This document shows positions 60,979 to 64,000 of a stretch of 64,000 bases of DNA, one piece after another. Numbering within the stretch: position 1 is the first letter of the stretch; each line of letters starts with the position of its first letter. Position numbers and translations under genes: made by a program. The notes below the pieces were generated by a model. The model did no database searches, was not told the DNA's origin, and saw nothing but the letters and a program-made list of their open reading frames with translations. The stretch comes from Solibacillus sp040274725 (GTDB lineage Bacteria > Bacillota > Bacilli > Bacillales_A > Planococcaceae): the NCBI GenBank assembly GCA_040274725.1, contig JBEMAQ010000014.1, positions 34,184 through 98,183 on the forward strand, in the 5' to 3' direction.

Positions 60979-61161
60979 TTGGAAATCAATTCTATGATGT
61001 CGGCTCAGCTTGCACAGCTTCAACAAACATTGCAAATGAGCATTTTAGACAAATCCCTAAACATGGGTGCTGCTGGTGCCATTGAAATGCTAGAGGATAT
61101 GCCACAACCTCAAGCCGCTGCTCACCCTTACAAGGGACAGATTATCGATATTCAGGCTTAA
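60979..61161 (+). CDS. YjfB-family putative motility protein
   Basis: The 60-residue product (MEINSMMSAQLAQLQQTLQMSILDKS...) matches the short YjfB family: helical N-terminal half and a Pro/Gln-rich tail (MPQPQAAAHPYKGQIIDIQA). In B. subtilis the gene is under the motility sigma factor. TTG 60979 has AAAGGAGGG six bases upstream. The function is unknown. An IS3 element is inserted directly downstream. Confidence 0.82.
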   Translation: MEINSMMSAQLAQLQQTLQMSILDKSLNMGAAGAIEMLEDMPQPQAAAHPYKGQIIDIQA

Positions 61162-61219
61162 TAAAAAGCTATGTTAAATGAACTGACCTAGTCATTTGAG
61201 ACACACATAAAACACCGTA

Positions 61220-62044
61220 TTAGGCTGTTTGCTTTCCAAATTCAAGGGGAGTTAAGTAGCCTAATTTTTCTTGTATTCGTTCCTCATTATATTTCTTCAT
61301 ATACGCTTCGATCCGCAATCTTGCCACTTCATTAGCTAACGAATGATGCCTCACACGCGCAAATGCTTCTGTTTTGATATGCGAATGAAACGATTCGATT
61401 ACCGCATTGTCCCAACAGTTTCCACGACGAGACATAATTGCTTGGCAGCCCATTTCCTCTAAGAAATTTTGATACGCATAGGACGTATATACGCTTCCCT
61501 GGTCTGAATGAACAAGGACGCCTTTCGGATAATTTCTCGCTTCTAAGGCCTTCTTTAAAATATCCATCACAAATGAGGTCTGTTGATGGTCGTACAGTTT
61601 ATACGCGACAATCTCATTGTTAAACAAGTCTAAAATCGTTGCTAAATACATCATTGTGGAGCCGTACTTAATATCCGTTACCCATTTCTCGTTGAACGCC
61701 GTAGCTGGAAAAGAGTGGGCTAATACGTTAGGGGCAATCATTTCTGGTCCCTGGTCCGCTTTAAATTTACGTTTCTTTTTCACCCGACATTGGAGTCTGT
61801 GCTTTTGCATCAGCTTTTGAACCGTATTCCGATTCAGTTTATAGCCATATTCTTTGTCTAGTAAATACTTAATTTTCCGATGACCGTAACGATACTTCGT
61901 TTTCTCGCAAAGCGCAATCAATGCCGTTTCAATAGGTGAATGCGTGCCAATCCCTTCTTTCGCCCAGCGATAATACGTGACACATGGGATATCCAATACT
62001 TCTAAAATCAGTGTGACTGTATACTTTTTACGCAAATTCGCCAC
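61220..62044 (-). CDS. IS3-family transposase OrfB (DDE catalytic part)
   Basis: The 274-residue integrase-like protein has the DDE triad in VTDIKYG, LVHSDQGSVYT and NAVIESFHSHIKTE and an N-terminal HTH_21 segment (KTKYRYGHRKIKYLLDKEYG). It is normally made by frameshifting from OrfA. The catalytic residues are intact. The nominal start (GTG) lacks a strong ribosome site. Confidence 0.93.
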   Translation of the reverse strand: MANLRKKYTVTLILEVLDIPCVTYYRWAKEGIGTHSPIETALIALCEKTKYRYGHRKIKYLLDKEYGYKLNRNTVQKLMQKHRLQCRVKKKRKFKADQGPEMIAPNVLAHSFPATAFNEKWVTDIKYGSTMMYLATILDLFNNEIVAYKLYDHQQTSFVMDILKKALEARNYPKGVLVHSDQGSVYTSYAYQNFLEEMGCQAIMSRRGNCWDNAVIESFHSHIKTEAFARVRHHSLANEVARLRIEAYMKKYNEERIQEKLGYLTPLEFGKQTA

Positions 62045-62125
62045 AGTTTGTAAAATTACTTTCCGTTCAACTCCTTTGCAATCTCCATTTCTAGATGCAT
62101 CATTTTGCGGTCTTTCATCTCTTGT

Positions 62126-62347
62126 TCACTTTTTTCCTTCTGGCCCATAACCATACGTATACAGCTTGCCTACCGGTTGGTCAAATCGGTAAAGCTCATT
62201 ATTTCGGTACCATTTCATCCATGTTTTAATTTGAGAATGATTTTTAATGCCGTACTTCTCCATGATTTCTTTCGTTGTTAACTTGCCTGCTAATTTTTCT
62301 TTTACAACCGTCCATTTTACATCCGATGGGTAACTAACTCTTGTCAT
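62126..62347 (-). CDS. IS3-family OrfA, probably truncated by a run-of-A frameshift
   Basis: The 73-residue reading from ATG 62347 has the HTH (PSDVKWTVVKEKLAG, TTKEIMEKYGIKNHSQIKTW). It stops at a TGA straight after GGAAAAAAG. Reading on one base later gives SEQEMKDRKMMHLEMEIAKEL, which looks like the coiled coil normally ending OrfA. So this copy seems to have one extra A, unless slippage restores the frame. Confidence 0.75.
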   Translation of the reverse strand: MTRVSYPSDVKWTVVKEKLAGKLTTKEIMEKYGIKNHSQIKTWMKWYRNNELYRFDQPVGKLYTYGYGPEGKK

Positions 62348-62574
62348 AGAAAAATACATCCAGAATGATTTGATATGCCTTAGTGCAAGCATAACCATTT
62401 TAGATGTGTTTTATGTTGTCTTATGAAATTAGGTTAGTCCAGTAAGTAAATCCGCTTACTACAGCTTTTTATGTAAATAGAATGTAAAGTTTTTCTAAAT
62501 ATGCATACTTTTATTACTTTTTGGGTATAGTATACTATACGATTTATTTAGCTTGCACAGAAGGAGGAGATTTT

Positions 62575-63204
62575 ATGGGGATCCACACATTTTTCACAAG
62601 CTTAAATGACCTAGAGCGCATTATCCGTTGCCCAGGTCGCTTTAAATTTGAAGAACACAACGTTGCTGCTCACTCTTGGAAAGTATCACAGTACGCGATG
62701 TTTTTCGGCACACTGGAAGAACGTCAGGGCACTAAAATCGACTGGAAAGCATTATATGAAAAAACGATTAACCATGATTTTGCTGAAGTCTTTATTGGGG
62801 ATATTAAGACACCGGTAAAACACGCAAGTCCTGAGTTAAAGTCCATGCTTGCTCATGTTGAGGAAAAAATGATGGAAAAATTTATTCTCGAAGAAATTCC
62901 CGAAGACTATCAAGATGTATTCTTCCACCGAATGAAGGAAGGAAAAGATCAGACAGTTGAGGGGCGCTTATTAGAACTTGCGGATAAGCTCGATCAATTT
63001 TATGAAGCCTTTGCAGAACTAAAGCGTGGTAACACAGATAAAGAATTCATTCACATGTACCAAACAGCACTCTCTAAAATTTTAGATATGCCGCTACCTG
63101 AAAGCGTACGCTACTTCCGCAATCATATTTTGGTTGATGCGATGCTCGAAGAAACACATATCGATATTGCCTCACTAACAGAAGAAATTTTAAAAGCTAA
63201 ATAA
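62575..63204 (+). CDS. HD-domain phosphohydrolase (YfbR/5'-deoxynucleotidase-like)
   Basis: The 209-residue protein has the HD-type ligands: AAHSWKVSQYAMFFG (His), KTINHDFAEVFIGDI (His-Asp) and LELADKLDQFYEAF (Asp). YfbR-type enzymes dephosphorylate deoxynucleoside monophosphates. GGAGGAG lies five bases before ATG 62575. It directly follows the IS element. Confidence 0.9.
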   Translation: MGIHTFFTSLNDLERIIRCPGRFKFEEHNVAAHSWKVSQYAMFFGTLEERQGTKIDWKALYEKTINHDFAEVFIGDIKTPVKHASPELKSMLAHVEEKMMEKFILEEIPEDYQDVFFHRMKEGKDQTVEGRLLELADKLDQFYEAFAELKRGNTDKEFIHMYQTALSKILDMPLPESVRYFRNHILVDAMLEETHIDIASLTEEILKAK

Positions 63205-63207
63205 ATC

Positions 63208-63250
63208 ATGTTGTAGAAGTTTTCCAATGGATGGAAGGCTTTTTTATTTT
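63208..63250 (+). terminator. Probable intrinsic terminator
   Basis: AGAAGTTTTCCA pairs imperfectly with TGGAAGGCTTTTTT and T-rich sequence follows the HD gene. Confidence 0.5.
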
Positions 63251-63374
63251 CCTTCATTTCCCGAGCGTCTTTTATTTGACAAATTTTTTTGATTGCCCTT
63301 ACTTGCGTATAACAAAAAACTGACTTATTATTATGTATGAAGCTACATTGCACGTACTAATATTAAGTTTTAAC

Positions 63375-63597
63375 CTTTATACTGTAACAGGGAGTTTTAT
63401 ATCCGAGCGTTGAATGGCGTGCCTCTACTCCTTTGACTAGAGGATAGACAGGACAGCTTATGCGGACACCCACTTTGAGAAGTGTGGTTTAAAACTTTCT
63501 ATATATTTACGGCAACGTGGCTTTGCCTACATAAGAAACTTGATGTAACCCGTGTATATTATCAACCCTCCTAATTTTTTATTAGGAGGGTTTTTTT
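63375..63597 (+). ncRNA. ssrS: 6S RNA (Bacillus type)
   Basis: The segments GCGTTGAATGGCGTGC, ACAGGACAGCTTATGCGGAC, CTTTGAGAAGTGTGGTTTAA and ACGGCAACGTGGCTTTGCC match the Bacillus 6S RNA as I recall it. It mimics an open promoter and binds SigA RNA polymerase, lowering transcription in stationary phase. An intrinsic terminator closes the gene; the exact 5' end is estimated. Confidence 0.82.
63564..63597 (+). terminator. Intrinsic terminator of the 6S RNA gene
   Basis: AACCCTCCTAAT and ATTAGGAGGGTT form a 12-bp stem followed by seven T. Confidence 0.95.
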
Positions 63598-63908
63598 ATC
63601 TTGATTTAGCATTTAATTGTCTACAACAATGAATGGTTTTTTCATTTTTTAACGGATGTCTAAGTATTCGATGAGCGAAAAGGATCTAGTTATTCTTCTC
63701 TCCGTCACTGATAACTATGTAGTTAACATCTTATTAGCTCAAGTCTCTAGCAGACTCCATAATCTCTTTAACTTGATTAAGAAACTCTGGGCCTAGATTA
63801 ACTGAAATATTATTGATTATTTGTAACTCTAGAGCAAATATTGAAGTGAAATTTTTATGCTACTACTCAAATTATAAGAAACTCTCAGTAAAAATCTATT
63901 TTAAAGAA
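63598..63908. other. Gene-free stretch before the tRNA terminator
   Basis: No ORF with a ribosome site and no clear structure seen on either strand. Confidence 0.4.
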
Positions 63909-63946
63909 AAAAGCTGTATCTAGATAAACTAGATACAGCTTTTTAA
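63909..63946 (-). terminator. Terminator after the tRNA gene
   Basis: AAAGCTGTATCTAG and CTAGATACAGCTTT form a 14-bp stem with T on both sides; it ends a tRNA unit that enters from the right edge. Confidence 0.85.
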
Positions 63947-63948
63947 TA

Positions 63949-64000
63949 TGACCCGTACGGGATTCGAACCCGTGTTACCGCCGTGAAAGGGCGGTGTCTT
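63949..64000 (-). tRNA. tRNA-Glu (anticodon TTC), 3' part
   Basis: On the minus strand the anticodon stem CCGCC/GGCGG encloses CTTTCAC with anticodon TTC; the T arm is CGGGTTCGAATCCCG and the acceptor end ACGGGTCA. The 5' portion (D arm and acceptor) is outside the window. CCA is not encoded at the visible end. Confidence 0.93.

Larger units (their letters stand above)
61179..62441 (-). mobile_element. IS3-family insertion sequence (about 1.26 kb)
   Basis: The terminal repeats begin TGAACTGACCTA (61179) and, inverted, TGGACTAACCTA (ending 62441), and share ACATAAAACAC further in, an imperfect repeat of about 37 bp with TG...CA ends. Inside are orfA and orfB. No clear 3-4 bp target duplication is visible. 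It lies in what seems to be the yjfB terminator. Confidence 0.85.

Overview
The window looks like a low-GC, Gram-positive Bacillales chromosome, most likely Planococcaceae (Solibacillus/Lysinibacillus-like). The evidence is strong AGGAGG ribosome sites with frequent GTG/TTG starts, intrinsic terminators after most units, a SAM-I riboswitch, a Bacillus-type 6S RNA, TerD/YceG stress genes, HemAT, and a YjfB-type protein. The species assignment is inference; no rRNA is present.

Layout: 1-5.2 kb is a Ter-type stress operon on the minus strand (YceG, three TerD proteins, a citrate-lyase-like C-C lyase, and a phosphoribosyltransferase cut by the window edge). 5.4-9.2 kb holds a membrane protein plus a saccharopine-dehydrogenase-like enzyme and an ALDH7-like aldehyde dehydrogenase. 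9.3-12.5 kb has two soluble chemoreceptors (globin-coupled and PAS). 12.7-25.7 kb is general housekeeping: metallophosphoesterase, TauE exporter, a two-component system with an extra small membrane ORF between regulator and kinase, a DMT transporter, homoserine dehydrogenase, a striking five-residue-repeat protein, and a SAM-riboswitch-controlled O-acetylhomoserine sulfhydrylase.

26-46.5 kb is the accessory core. A long minus-strand gene set encodes two tandem phosphotriesterase-family proteins (one lacking nearly all metal ligands), a thiolase-like protein with a DUF35 partner, a CocE-type hydrolase, an MBL hydrolase, both CoA-transferase subunits, a GntR regulator, an FAD monooxygenase, an alpha/beta hydrolase and an MFS transporter. 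Next to it lies a gentisate module: 3-hydroxybenzoate 6-hydroxylase-like enzyme, FAH-family acylpyruvase, gentisate 1,2-dioxygenase, IclR regulator, a DinB-fold protein that may be a thiol-dependent maleylpyruvate isomerase, a DASS transporter and a nitroreductase. I infer a catabolic route in which an aromatic ester, lactone or side-chain compound is activated with CoA, cleaved, and fed into the gentisate ring-cleavage path; the substrate cannot be read from the sequence.

46.7-60.7 kb contains PepT, lysoplasmalogenase and EmrE-like genes, a Fur-box promoter that reads into a gene-free, terminator-ended stretch (candidate iron-responsive small RNA) near an FhuF-like iron reductase, an M20 deacylase, a TAXI-TRAP transporter with a DUF1850 protein, a lipoprotein Cu/Zn SOD and a LysM-3D wall protein. 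61-64 kb has a YjfB gene, an IS3-family element, an HD phosphohydrolase, 6S RNA and the 3' part of a tRNA-Glu(TTC). Many ORF starts were moved to internal codons that have a proper ribosome site.
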